Below the pieces are notes generated by a model that was given only the letters and a program-made list of their open reading frames with translations, ran no database searches and was not told the DNA's origin. A stretch of 64,000 nucleotides of DNA from Eubacterium brachy ATCC 33089 (GTDB lineage Bacteria; Bacillota; Clostridia; Peptostreptococcales; Anaerovoracaceae), in NCBI GenBank assembly GCA_000488855.1, contig KI535284.1:1-64000 (forward strand), read 5' to 3'. Positions 35,254 through 45,113 of this stretch are shown piece after piece. Each line of letters begins with the position of its first letter. The first letter of the stretch is position 1. Made by a program: the position numbers and the translations under genes.

Positions 35254-37128
35254 ATGAGTAAAGAAAAAATCGTAAATATTGCAGTAATAGCCCATGTCGA
35301 TGCGGGAAAATCGACACTGGTCGATGCATTTTTAAATCAGAGCGGTGTGTTTAGAGAAAATGAAGAAGTGGCTGAATTTATAATGGACAGCGATGATATA
35401 GAAAGAGAAAGAGGAATAACTATATATTCAAAAAACTGTTCAGTTATGTATAAAGATACGAAAATCAATATAGTGGATACTCCAGGTCATGCCGACTTCA
35501 GTTCGGAAGTGGAGAGAATTATGAAGACAGTCGATACGGTAATCCTATTGGTAGATAGCAGTGAAGGTCCCATGCCACAGACGAGGTTTGTGTTGAAAAA
35601 ATCATTGGAACAAGGTCTAAATCCCATTTTACTCATAAATAAAATAGATAAAAAGGATAGGAGAATTGATGAAGTAGTAGATGAAGTTTACGAATTGTTC
35701 ATGGATTTGGAGGCCAATGATGATCAGTTGGATTTCCCGATTCTATACGGAATTGCAAGGCAGGGAATCGTAGTATACGATCCGAAAGATGCCGAGGATA
35801 TACATATAGAATCAGGAGATGGTAAAATAGCGAAAAATGTTGAAGGAAATCAAAAAAGAAACATTTTACCGCTGTTTGAAACTATAATAAAGCATACGGA
35901 TCCTTATCCGAATAAGGAAGATATGCCATTACAGCTTCAAATTTCAGCTCTCGGATATGACGATTATATTGGCAGATTGGGAATCGGAAGAATTACGCAA
36001 GGGACAATAAGAGAAGGGCAAACGGTAGGAGTTGCAAGAAGCGATGATGATATACGACAAGATAAAATAAATCAGATATTCGTGTATAAGGGATTGAAAA
36101 AAACACCTGTAAAAGAAGCTAAATGTGGAGATATTGTCGTAGTATCGGGAATTTCGGACATTTCCATAGGAGAAACCGTTACGGTTATGGATGATCCACA
36201 AGTTATGGAAATGATCAATATTGAAGAGCCAACTTTGTCCATGAACTTTATGGTAAACAGTTCTCCATTTGCGGGAAGAGCAGGAAAATATGTCACCACA
36301 AGAAATATAAAAGAACGCCTTGAAAAGGAATTGGAAGTCAATGTAGGTTTAAAAGTCGAAGAAACACAATCTACAGATAGTTTTAAAGTATCGGGAAGGG
36401 GTGAATTGCATTTATCAATACTTCTGGAGAACATGAGAAGAGAGGGATATGAACTTGCAGTGTCGAAACCGGAAGTAATTATGAAAAATGGAGAAAACGG
36501 TAGGCTGTTGGAACCTGTGGAAGAAGTTGTGATATCAGTTCCGGACGAATATTCAGGGAGTGTGATTTCCAAGTTGAATCTGAGAAAAGGACTGATGAAT
36601 TATATGAACAGTGAAAACGGCTTTACAAAGTTAGAATATCTGGTACCGACCAGAGGCTTACTGGGGTATAGATCGGAATTTATCAATGACACTCGTGGTG
36701 AAGGATCAATGGTCAGAAGATTCGACAGCTTTGAAGAGTATAAAGGTGAAATACCTCAGAGAAATAATGGTGTGGCAATCGCACAGGAGCAGGGAGTAGC
36801 TACGCCATATGCCTTGTCCAACATAAGTGAAAGAGTAAAATTGTTCATTGAACCAGGTACCGAAGTTTACGAAGGAATGGTTATCGGTATGAACTCCAGA
36901 GCAGATGATATGGTCGTAAATCCGACAAAGGCAAAAAAAGCGACCAATATGAGGGCTGCAGGTAACGATGATGCTGTGAAGTTGCCACCGTCAAAGAGAT
37001 TCACATTGGAAGAGGCACTGGAATTTATCAACGACGATGAATTGGTTGAAATAGTTCCGGATGACATAAGGATAAGAAAGAAATATTTAAAAGAACTCGA
37101 CAGGAGGAGGAATAGAAACAATGGATAA
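35254..37128 (+). CDS. typA: Translational GTPase TypA/BipA
   Basis: Ribosome-binding GTPase of the EF-G family needed for growth at low temperature and for 50S assembly. G motifs: AHVDAGKS (G1), RERGITIYSKNC (G2), VDTPGHADFSSEVER (G3), LLINKIDKKDRR (G4). Domains III and V and the BipA-specific C-terminal domain (VEEVVISVPDEYSG...PTRGLLGYRSEFI, VNPTKAKKATNMR) are intact. G1 has Ala-Gly-Lys-Ser rather than the more usual His-Gly-Lys-Thr of TypA, as in EF-G. ATG 35254 matches the usual N-terminus, though AAGGA is ~13 bases upstream; TTG 35245 is closer to it. Confidence 0.95.
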   Translation: MSKEKIVNIAVIAHVDAGKSTLVDAFLNQSGVFRENEEVAEFIMDSDDIERERGITIYSKNCSVMYKDTKINIVDTPGHADFSSEVERIMKTVDTVILLVDSSEGPMPQTRFVLKKSLEQGLNPILLINKIDKKDRRIDEVVDEVYELFMDLEANDDQLDFPILYGIARQGIVVYDPKDAEDIHIESGDGKIAKNVEGNQKRNILPLFETIIKHTDPYPNKEDMPLQLQISALGYDDYIGRLGIGRITQGTIREGQTVGVARSDDDIRQDKINQIFVYKGLKKTPVKEAKCGDIVVVSGISDISIGETVTVMDDPQVMEMINIEEPTLSMNFMVNSSPFAGRAGKYVTTRNIKERLEKELEVNVGLKVEETQSTDSFKVSGRGELHLSILLENMRREGYELAVSKPEVIMKNGENGRLLEPVEEVVISVPDEYSGSVISKLNLRKGLMNYMNSENGFTKLEYLVPTRGLLGYRSEFINDTRGEGSMVRRFDSFEEYKGEIPQRNNGVAIAQEQGVATPYALSNISERVKLFIEPGTEVYEGMVIGMNSRADDMVVNPTKAKKATNMRAAGNDDAVKLPPSKRFTLEEALEFINDDELVEIVPDDIRIRKKYLKELDRRRNRNNG

Positions 37129-37153
37129 ATTCTATGATTTTTGACTAAAATCT

Positions 37154-37873
37154 TTGCATCCTATCTTGGTGGTTGTCATTGGATTAGTACTGATTAAGGC
37201 AGCAGTTATCATCGTCAGATATTATTTGAAGAAAACAAATATAGATAAGGCTCTACATAAATTTATAATCAATTTTATTAAGACCGTGATGTTGATAATT
37301 TTGTTCATATTATTTCTGGACAGCATACGAGTAGATACTAAGAGCATAGTAACGGTTTTAGGAATTTCGGGCGGCGCTATTGCACTGGCGCTGAAAGACA
37401 GTTTATCAAATATTGCAGGAGGCATAATAATATTATTTACGAAGCCGTTTCAGGCGGGAGATTTTGTCGACATTGGAGGCACTACCGGAAGAATTAAGCA
37501 GATCGATATGTTTATAACCACATTGATAACTACAGATAATAAAATAACGACAATACCTAACGGAGTAGTATCAAATAGCGTAATAACCAATTATTCCAGA
37601 GCGGATATGAGAAGAGTGGATTGCATATTTGATGTACCATCTTCTACAGACATAATAAAAGTTAAAGAACTCATGCATCAGGTTGCAAAAAGAACTCCTA
37701 TGGTACTTGAAAAACCGGAAACTTTTGTTGCAGTTAAGGGAAACAACAACGGTAAAATTCAAATTGAGTTAAAAGTTTGGAGCAAAACTGAGGATTACGA
37801 TAAAGTGGTGTATGGCTTAGAGGAAAACGTGCTTGTCGCTATGGAAAAAGAAAATTGGGATAGCAAATTATGA
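37154..37873 (+). CDS. MscS family mechanosensitive channel, 5' end interrupted
   Basis: Small-conductance mechanosensitive channel-like protein, 239 residues from TTG 37154: two or three membrane helices, then the MscS pore-lining helix (GISGGAIALALKDSLSNIAGG) and the beta domain (FQAGDFVDIGG, TTDNKITTIPNG). The natural start appears to be ATG 37121, behind a strong GGAGG and overlapping the typA stop, giving MDKFYDF. An in-frame TGA at 37142-37144 then stops it, and the frame resumes as LKSLHPILVVV. The TTG has no SD. This may be a nonsense mutation, a sequencing error, or a gene made only by weak re-initiation. Annotated as a CDS because everything downstream is intact. Confidence 0.8.
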   Translation: MHPILVVVIGLVLIKAAVIIVRYYLKKTNIDKALHKFIINFIKTVMLIILFILFLDSIRVDTKSIVTVLGISGGAIALALKDSLSNIAGGIIILFTKPFQAGDFVDIGGTTGRIKQIDMFITTLITTDNKITTIPNGVVSNSVITNYSRADMRRVDCIFDVPSSTDIIKVKELMHQVAKRTPMVLEKPETFVAVKGNNNGKIQIELKVWSKTEDYDKVVYGLEENVLVAMEKENWDSKL

Positions 37874-37993
37874 AGATGCCACAAGTGAAAATATGGAAGA
37901 GAAGGAAAGTGATAAATGAGATTAATTCACTTAGGCAAGAGTGATAAAATCCTATAAATTTATGCTAACAGAGTTTATAGAAAGGAAATTAAA

Positions 37994-40900
37994 ATGAAGG
38001 AAGTTAAAAAATTTAAAAGAATTCTAGTAGCCAATAGGGGTGAAATTGCCATTAGAGTTATTAGAGCGTGTAGAGAACTCGGTATTAGATCTGTTGCAAT
38101 TTACTCGGAAGAAGATAGAAATACGCTGTTCAGAACAAAGGCAGATGAGTCATATCAGATAGGTAAGGGAAAATCGCCTGTAGATGCTTACTTGGCAATT
38201 GATGAAATAATTGAACTGGCAAAGGCAAAGGGTGTTGATGCTATACATCCAGGCTACGGATTGCTTTCTGAGAATAGAGAATTTGCAAAAGCATGTGAAG
38301 ATGCAGGTATTGAATTTATTGGACCTACAAGCGAGATGATGGCAAGATTGGGAGATAAAATTCAATCTAAAATAGTTGCAAAGAGTGTGAATGTGCCAAT
38401 TATTACGGGCGTTGAGAAGGCCATTACTTCAGAAGAAGAAGCTGTGGAAATCGCTGAAATGTGCGGTTATCCGGTGATGTTGAAAGCTGCCGCAGGCGGT
38501 GGCGGAAGAGGAATGAGAATAGTTAGAACTCCGGAAGAATTGGTGCCTGAATTTAGAAGTGCAAAAAGTGAGGCTAAAAAGGCTTTTGGAATTGACGATA
38601 TGTTCATTGAAAAATATATTGAAAAGCCAAAACACATAGAAGTTCAAATTTTAGGAGATAAATATGGAAATCTGGTTCATTTGTATGAAAGAGATTGTTC
38701 AATTCAAAGGAGACACCAGAAAGTAATAGAATTTACTCCGGCCCTCAGTATAACGCAGGAGCAAAGGGAAAGAATATGTAACGATGCTCTGAAAATCGCT
38801 GGTGCAGTGAGTTACAGAAGTGCGGGTACAGTGGAATTCTTAGTGGATAAAAACGGCAATCACTACTTCATCGAAATGAATCCGAGAATCCAGGTAGAGC
38901 ACACGGTAACAGAAATGGTGACAGGTATAGATATCGTGCAGTCTCAGATTTTAGTGGCTATGGGTTATACTTTGGACAGCGATAAAATAGGGATAAAAAG
39001 TCAAGATGATATCAGAATTAACGGACATGCAATTCAATGCAGAATCACCACAGAAGATCCTGTAAACGGATTTGCTCCTGACACAGGTCTAATTGAAGAA
39101 TATAAAACTTCCTCAGGTTTCGGAATAAGACTTGACGGTGGAAACGGATTTGCAGGATCCATTATATCCCCATATTATGACAGCTTATTAGTTAAAGTAA
39201 CGGCATATGCTATGACGTGGGAAGCAGCTGTCAGAAAAGCCGCGAGAGCGTTGAGTGAAACTAAGGTTAAAGGCGTTAAAACAAATATTGCATTTTTGTT
39301 AAATGTGCTCAGAAATCAGGAGTTTCAGAGCGGTCTTTGCGATACCAGCTTTATTGCCAATAATCCATCATTGTTTAATATTCAGGTTGGAACTGATAAG
39401 CAATTGAAAGTTTTAAACTACCTCGGAGAACAGTTCATCAATGGAAATAAAGGTGTAAAACCCGACTTTGATGTTCCCATATTCCCTAAAATTAAAAAGG
39501 AAGAAATTGCGCAGTTGACAGGAACAAAACAAATTTTAGATGAGAAGGGTCCGGAAGAATTGGCAAAATGGGTACTTGGATCTAAGGAATTGTTATTTAC
39601 AGATACTACTATGAGAGATGCTCAACAATCTTTAATGGCTACTAGAGTAAGAACTGTGGATATGGAAAAAATTGCTCCGGCAGTTGCAAAATATGGAAAA
39701 GATTTATTTTCTTTAGAAATGTGGGGTGGAGCTACCTTCGATACAGCGTTTAGATTTTTAAAGGAGAATCCTTGGGAAAGGTTGGAAACTCTTAGAGAAA
39801 AGATTCCGAATGTGTTGTTCCAGATGCTCATCAGAGGTGCTAACGGTGTAGGATATAAAAACTATCCGGATAACGTAATAAGAAGATTTGTAAAGGAAAG
39901 TGCAAAATCAGGAATAGATGTATTTAGAATATTTGACTCCCTAAATTGGATTCAAGGTATGGAAGTGGCTTTGGACGAAGTGCTGAACCAGGGTAAGCTC
40001 GCAGAAGCGTGTATTTGTTATACAGGAGATATTCTGGACGATAGAAGAGTGAAATATAATTTAAAATATTATGTTGATATGGCTAAAGAACTTGAAAAGA
40101 GAGGCACTCATATGATCGGCATCAAGGACATGTCGGGTTTATGTAAGCCTATGGCTGCCAAGAAGTTGGTATCAACATTGAAACAAGAGGTAGGAGTGCC
40201 TATTCATTTCCACACTCACGACACGTCGGGGAATGGTGTCGCAGCCATGATAATGGCTGCACTGGCAGGTGTGGATATAGTGGATGCGGCTATTTCTTCA
40301 ATGTCGGGTTTGACTTCTCAGCCGAATTTAAACTCTATTGTAGCGGCAATGGAGAATACGGAAAGAGAATCTAAAGTCAAGACGGAAGAAATTCAGGAAA
40401 TTGCAAATTACTGGGCGGCGGTGAGACCGGTTTACAAACCGTTTGAATCAGATTTTATGGCATCTACGGCGGAAATTTACCACTATGAAATTCCGGGAGG
40501 ACAGTATTCAAATTTGAAAGCTCAGGTAGAAAGTTTCGGACTCGGACATAAACTGAAAGATGTCAAAGAAATGTACAGAGATGTGAATAGGATGTTGGGA
40601 GATATTGTAAAAGTAACACCTTCTTCAAAGGCAGTTGGAGATATGGCGATATTCATGGTTCAAAATGGATTGACACCTGAAAATATTTTCGAGAAAGGTG
40701 CGGGACTTGATTACCCGGATTCTATAGTATCCTACTTTGAAGGAATGATGGGACAACCTTTGGGAGGATTTCCTATATATTTGCAAAAGATGATTCTAAA
40801 AGACAAAGAACCTATCACTTGTCGTCCTGGAGAATTATTGCCACCGGAAGATTTTGATGCAATAAAAAAACATCTGATAGAGGATTTGGAAATCGAAGGA

Positions 40901-41437
40901 AATGAGCAAGACTTACTTTCATATGCGCTGTATCCAAAAGTATTTGAGGATTACGTAACTGCCAGCAAAAATGGCGATACGTTCAGATATATGGGATCGG
41001 ATATATTCTTCCATGGTCTAAGAGAGGGAGAAACTTGTGAAGTCAAAATCGCAGAAGGCAAGATTCTTGTAATAAGCTTGATAAGCGCATCAAATACCGA
41101 TGAAGAAGGATACAGATACGTCACATTTGAAGTTAACGGAACTAGAAGTGCAGTCAGAATAAAGGATAAAGATGGTGCTATAGCAACAGCAGGAAACGTA
41201 ATCGCATATGCGGATGAAAACGATCCGGCGGAAATAGGTGCACCTATACCGGGTAACATACTGAAAATACTTGTTAAGGAAGGTGAAGAAGTTAAAGAAA
41301 AGCAACCGATAGCAGTTATAGAAGCGATGAAAATGGAGACTAATATACTGGCTTCAATGACAGGAAAAATAGCTAAAATAGCTGTAAAAGAGGGACAGCA
41401 AGTAAAATCAGGAGAACTGGTTGCCACCATAGAATAA
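37994..41437 (+). CDS. pyc: Pyruvate carboxylase
   Basis: Biotin enzyme making oxaloacetate from pyruvate, bicarbonate and ATP. All parts in order over 1,147 residues: biotin carboxylase with ATP-grasp (KAAAGGGGRGMR, ERDCSIQRRHQKVIEF), the carboxyltransferase TIM barrel (DTTMRDAQQSLMATRVRT, WGGATFDTAFRFL, IGIKDMSGLCKPMA, HTHDTSG), the allosteric linker, and a C-terminal biotin carrier with EAMKMETN (Lys carries biotin). It supplies C4 units to a partial citric acid cycle or amino acid synthesis in an anaerobe. GAAAGGAAAT precedes the ATG. Confidence 0.96.
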   Translation: MKEVKKFKRILVANRGEIAIRVIRACRELGIRSVAIYSEEDRNTLFRTKADESYQIGKGKSPVDAYLAIDEIIELAKAKGVDAIHPGYGLLSENREFAKACEDAGIEFIGPTSEMMARLGDKIQSKIVAKSVNVPIITGVEKAITSEEEAVEIAEMCGYPVMLKAAAGGGGRGMRIVRTPEELVPEFRSAKSEAKKAFGIDDMFIEKYIEKPKHIEVQILGDKYGNLVHLYERDCSIQRRHQKVIEFTPALSITQEQRERICNDALKIAGAVSYRSAGTVEFLVDKNGNHYFIEMNPRIQVEHTVTEMVTGIDIVQSQILVAMGYTLDSDKIGIKSQDDIRINGHAIQCRITTEDPVNGFAPDTGLIEEYKTSSGFGIRLDGGNGFAGSIISPYYDSLLVKVTAYAMTWEAAVRKAARALSETKVKGVKTNIAFLLNVLRNQEFQSGLCDTSFIANNPSLFNIQVGTDKQLKVLNYLGEQFINGNKGVKPDFDVPIFPKIKKEEIAQLTGTKQILDEKGPEELAKWVLGSKELLFTDTTMRDAQQSLMATRVRTVDMEKIAPAVAKYGKDLFSLEMWGGATFDTAFRFLKENPWERLETLREKIPNVLFQMLIRGANGVGYKNYPDNVIRRFVKESAKSGIDVFRIFDSLNWIQGMEVALDEVLNQGKLAEACICYTGDILDDRRVKYNLKYYVDMAKELEKRGTHMIGIKDMSGLCKPMAAKKLVSTLKQEVGVPIHFHTHDTSGNGVAAMIMAALAGVDIVDAAISSMSGLTSQPNLNSIVAAMENTERESKVKTEEIQEIANYWAAVRPVYKPFESDFMASTAEIYHYEIPGGQYSNLKAQVESFGLGHKLKDVKEMYRDVNRMLGDIVKVTPSSKAVGDMAIFMVQNGLTPENIFEKGAGLDYPDSIVSYFEGMMGQPLGGFPIYLQKMILKDKEPITCRPGELLPPEDFDAIKKHLIEDLEIEGNEQDLLSYALYPKVFEDYVTASKNGDTFRYMGSDIFFHGLREGETCEVKIAEGKILVISLISASNTDEEGYRYVTFEVNGTRSAVRIKDKDGAIATAGNVIAYADENDPAEIGAPIPGNILKILVKEGEEVKEKQPIAVIEAMKMETNILASMTGKIAKIAVKEGQQVKSGELVATIE

Positions 41438-41449
41438 TGGGGGTGAAAT

Positions 41450-44400
41450 ATGGCATTTACTCATTTACACGTACATACAGAGTATAGTTTGTTAGATGGA
41501 GCGGCTAGAATTAAAGATCTGGTCGCCCAGGCTAAGAAACTGGAAATGGATGCTCTTGCAATTACAGACCACGGCGTCATGTTTGGCGTCGTGGATTTTT
41601 GGCGTGAGTGTAAAAAGCAAGGAATAAAACCGATTTTAGGATGCGAAGTCTATACCGCACGAAGAAGTCGACTTGATAAAGAAGCAGATAAGGATAAAAA
41701 AAGAGGACATTTGATACTTCTGGCAAAGAATAATCAGGGATATAAAAATTTGACTAAAATAGTCAGCCGAGGATTTACGGAAGGATTTTTTTATAAGCCT
41801 AGAATAGATAAGGCCATTTTAAGAGAATATTGTGAAGGTATAATTTGTCTATCTGCATGTCTGGCTGGAGATGTCCAACAATATATGTTAAATGGAGACT
41901 ATGAAGGAGGAAAGAAAGAGGCTCTGGAATTTTTAGAAATATTTGGAAAAGAAAATTATTTTCTTGAAATTCAGGACCAGGGACTGGAAGAAGAATATAG
42001 GATATTACCTTTGATGAAGAGACTGAGCAAAGAAATAGGCGTTCCGTTGGTAGCAACAAACGATGTTCACTACGTGAGAAAAGAAGATGCAGATGCGCAT
42101 GATGTGCTTTTGTGTATACAGACAGGATCAACGGTAGATCAGCAGGATAGGATGAGATTTCCCAACGATGAATTTTATTTAAAAAGCGAAGCGGAAATGA
42201 GAGAGGTTTTCACACATACACCTGATGCTGTTGACAATACTCAAATCGTTGCAGATGCATGTAATGTAGAACTGGAATTTGGGAAACTTCATTTACCTGA
42301 ATTCGTCGCACCTGACGGAAAAGAAAACTTTGATTATTTAAAAGAGCTATGCTTCAAGGGATTAAATGAGAGATACGGAGTGAATATCTTCAGTTGCAAC
42401 GATGGAAATGAAATTGGCAACACCGAAGAAATTGATAAAAATTTAATAGAAAGGCTCAATTATGAACTCGATATAATCGAAAAAATGGGATATGTGGAGT
42501 ATTTTCTAATAGTGTGGGACTTTATTAACTACGCAAAGAAAAAAGGTATAGTAGTGGGACCGGGTAGAGGTTCAGCTGCGGGAAGTATAGTGGCATATAC
42601 ACTGAGAATTACAGATGTGGATCCAATTAAATACAATTTGATTTTTGAACGTTTTTTAAATCCTGAGAGAGTGAGCATGCCTGATATAGATATAGACTTT
42701 TGCTATGAAAGGCGTCAGGAAGTAATAGATTATGTAATAGAAAAATACGGCAAGGAAAAGGTGTCGCAGATAATTACATTTGGAACTATGAAAGCTAAGG
42801 CTGCTATTAGAGACGTAGGGAGAGTATTGGATTTGAGCTATAGGGAGACTGATGAAATCGCAAAGGCAATTCCTTTCAGTTTGAAAATGACCATAGCAAA
42901 AGCTATTGAAATCAACCCTGAACTTGCTAGAATGTACAATGAAAAAGATGAGATAAAAAGAGTGATAGATACGGCAATGGCAATCGAAGGTATGCCTCGT
43001 CACGCGTCTACACATGCTGCCGGAGTTGTAATCGCAAAGGATAACATAGATGAGTACGTACCTTTGTATCTCAGTGATAAAGGTATAGCAACCCAGTTTA
43101 CGATGACCACTATAGAAGAATTGGGACTTTTAAAAATGGACTTTTTAGGTCTCAGAAATCTTACCGTAATAAGAGATGCATTGGATTTAATAAGAGAGAA
43201 TCACGGAATTGATATAGATTTTTCCAAGATGGATTTTGACGACAGTGCCGTGTACGACATGATTTCAAAAGGAAATACCCAAGGTGTTTTTCAGCTGGAA
43301 TCAGGTGGAATGACACAGTTTATGAAAAATCTGAAACCGGATTGTTTCGAGGATATAATAGCAGGGATTTCACTCTATCGCCCCGGACCCATGGCATCAA
43401 TACCCACTTATATAGAAAATAAGAGAAATCCGAAAAAGATTGCATATATACATAAGAGTCTGGAACCTATTTTATCGGTATCGTACGGATGTTTGGTTTA
43501 TCAGGAACAAGTTATGCAAATAGTTAGGGATTTAGCCGGATATACATATGGCAGAAGCGATATTTTGAGGCGAGCTATGGGCAAGAAAAAAATGGATGTC
43601 ATGCTGGCGGAAAAAGAAAAATTCATTGAGGGATGCAGGAAAAACGAAATACCGGACAATGCATCGGAGGCCATATTTAATCAGATGGTCACTTTTGCGG
43701 AATATGCATTTAATAAATCTCATGCGGCGGCATATGCAGTTATAGGATATGAAACGGGATATTTGAAAGCTCATTATCCTGTGGAATTTATGGCAGCACT
43801 TTTGACCAGCGTGATACATGATGGAAAGCAGATTGCAAAATATGTGAGAAATTGTGTCGAGATGGGAATTGAAATTCTACCACCGGATGTAAACAGAAGC
43901 GGGAAAAAATTTACTGTGGAAAACGGAAAAATTAGATTTGGACTTTTGGGAATAAAAAATGTTGGAGAAAATGTCATAGATGGAATTATAGAGACCAGAA
44001 AAAGCAAAGGAACTTCCGAAGATATATTTGAATTTATAAAAAAACAGGATATATCAAAAATAAATAGAAAAGCCATAGAAAGCTTGATAAGAGCAGGAGC
44101 CTTTGATTCCATGAATGAGAATCGAGCAGCGCATATTGCAGTTTATGAAAAGCTCATAGACTCTGTACACAAAGAGGCGAAAAACAATGTAGCGGGACAG
44201 ATTTCTCTGTTTGAAATGGGGGATAATAAAGTCGATGTGGAGGTTTTACCTGATGTGAGTCCGTTTGCAGAAGACGTAACCAATGCGATGGAAAAAGAAA
44301 TGATGGGAATTTATATTACCGGTCATCCTCTGAAAGATTACGAGAGAAAAATTAAAAGTATCACAAGTGCAAACAGCGATATCATGTTGAAAGCACATGA

Positions 44401-45037
44401 AGACATTGTAAACGGTCTAAACAGTGAAATAAAAGACGGTCAGAAGGTTATAATAGCGGGTATGGTTTCATCCAAGAAAACGCTCATAACAAAGAAAAAT
44501 CAGATGATGGCATTTATCGATGTTGAGGATTTATATGGGATAATAGAAGTTATAGTATTTCCGAAAGTATATGATAAATCACAGCATTTGGTAAAGGAAG
44601 ACAAGGTGGTGGCTATTGGCGGAACTATCAATTTTAAGGATGATGAGCCACCGAAGATAATAGCAGACTATATAGAGGACTTAAAGACTTTCGATATTTC
44701 AAAAAATCGCGAAATCGGCTCGCATGACAATGTGAACGATAGACAGGATAATGTGAAGATGCGGAAAAATCATAAATATTGTAACGTAAGTGAAAGTTCG
44801 GCAGATGACAATTTGAGAGAAGATACTGTGAATCCACTTAAAATTAGAATTGAAGAAAACTCGGAATATTCTCTGGAAGAATTGATGGAGGTGTTGGCTG
44901 CAAATGCAGGGAATACATCGGTAATTGTATACTATCAAGGAAGAATATTGAAAGCTAAGGGCTATAGCGTAGAGGTAAATCAAGAACTGATAAATAGATT
45001 GGAGACCATGTTCGGCAAAGAAAATATCAAATGGTGA
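41450..45037 (+). CDS. dnaE: DNA polymerase III alpha subunit DnaE
   Basis: Replicative polymerase catalytic subunit, 1,195 residues. N-terminal PHP domain (FTHLHVHTEYSLLDGA), palm domain with VVGPGRGSAAGSIVAY and the catalytic acids in MPDIDIDFCYERR, fingers, a helix-hairpin-helix region and a C-terminal OB fold (KVIIAGMVSSKKTLITKKN). Lacks the 3'-5' exonuclease insert of PolC. Residues ~1085-1115 (DNVNDRQDNVKMRKN region) are a short polar insert. It starts 12 bases after pyc. Confidence 0.95.
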   Translation: MAFTHLHVHTEYSLLDGAARIKDLVAQAKKLEMDALAITDHGVMFGVVDFWRECKKQGIKPILGCEVYTARRSRLDKEADKDKKRGHLILLAKNNQGYKNLTKIVSRGFTEGFFYKPRIDKAILREYCEGIICLSACLAGDVQQYMLNGDYEGGKKEALEFLEIFGKENYFLEIQDQGLEEEYRILPLMKRLSKEIGVPLVATNDVHYVRKEDADAHDVLLCIQTGSTVDQQDRMRFPNDEFYLKSEAEMREVFTHTPDAVDNTQIVADACNVELEFGKLHLPEFVAPDGKENFDYLKELCFKGLNERYGVNIFSCNDGNEIGNTEEIDKNLIERLNYELDIIEKMGYVEYFLIVWDFINYAKKKGIVVGPGRGSAAGSIVAYTLRITDVDPIKYNLIFERFLNPERVSMPDIDIDFCYERRQEVIDYVIEKYGKEKVSQIITFGTMKAKAAIRDVGRVLDLSYRETDEIAKAIPFSLKMTIAKAIEINPELARMYNEKDEIKRVIDTAMAIEGMPRHASTHAAGVVIAKDNIDEYVPLYLSDKGIATQFTMTTIEELGLLKMDFLGLRNLTVIRDALDLIRENHGIDIDFSKMDFDDSAVYDMISKGNTQGVFQLESGGMTQFMKNLKPDCFEDIIAGISLYRPGPMASIPTYIENKRNPKKIAYIHKSLEPILSVSYGCLVYQEQVMQIVRDLAGYTYGRSDILRRAMGKKKMDVMLAEKEKFIEGCRKNEIPDNASEAIFNQMVTFAEYAFNKSHAAAYAVIGYETGYLKAHYPVEFMAALLTSVIHDGKQIAKYVRNCVEMGIEILPPDVNRSGKKFTVENGKIRFGLLGIKNVGENVIDGIIETRKSKGTSEDIFEFIKKQDISKINRKAIESLIRAGAFDSMNENRAAHIAVYEKLIDSVHKEAKNNVAGQISLFEMGDNKVDVEVLPDVSPFAEDVTNAMEKEMMGIYITGHPLKDYERKIKSITSANSDIMLKAHEDIVNGLNSEIKDGQKVIIAGMVSSKKTLITKKNQMMAFIDVEDLYGIIEVIVFPKVYDKSQHLVKEDKVVAIGGTINFKDDEPPKIIADYIEDLKTFDISKNREIGSHDNVNDRQDNVKMRKNHKYCNVSESSADDNLREDTVNPLKIRIEENSEYSLEELMEVLAANAGNTSVIVYYQGRILKAKGYSVEVNQELINRLETMFGKENIKW

Positions 45038-45113
45038 AATAGACTATTTCGTATAAGAAAACAGATTGTCGGAAAAGAGGGAAAAATGTAAAAATTGACA
45101 GGAGGATGGAGAT

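Noticed and set aside
37142-37144. UGA as selenocysteine in the mscS-like gene
   Set aside because: MscS proteins have no selenocysteine at that place and no SECIS-like element is seen just downstream; a nonsense change is simpler.
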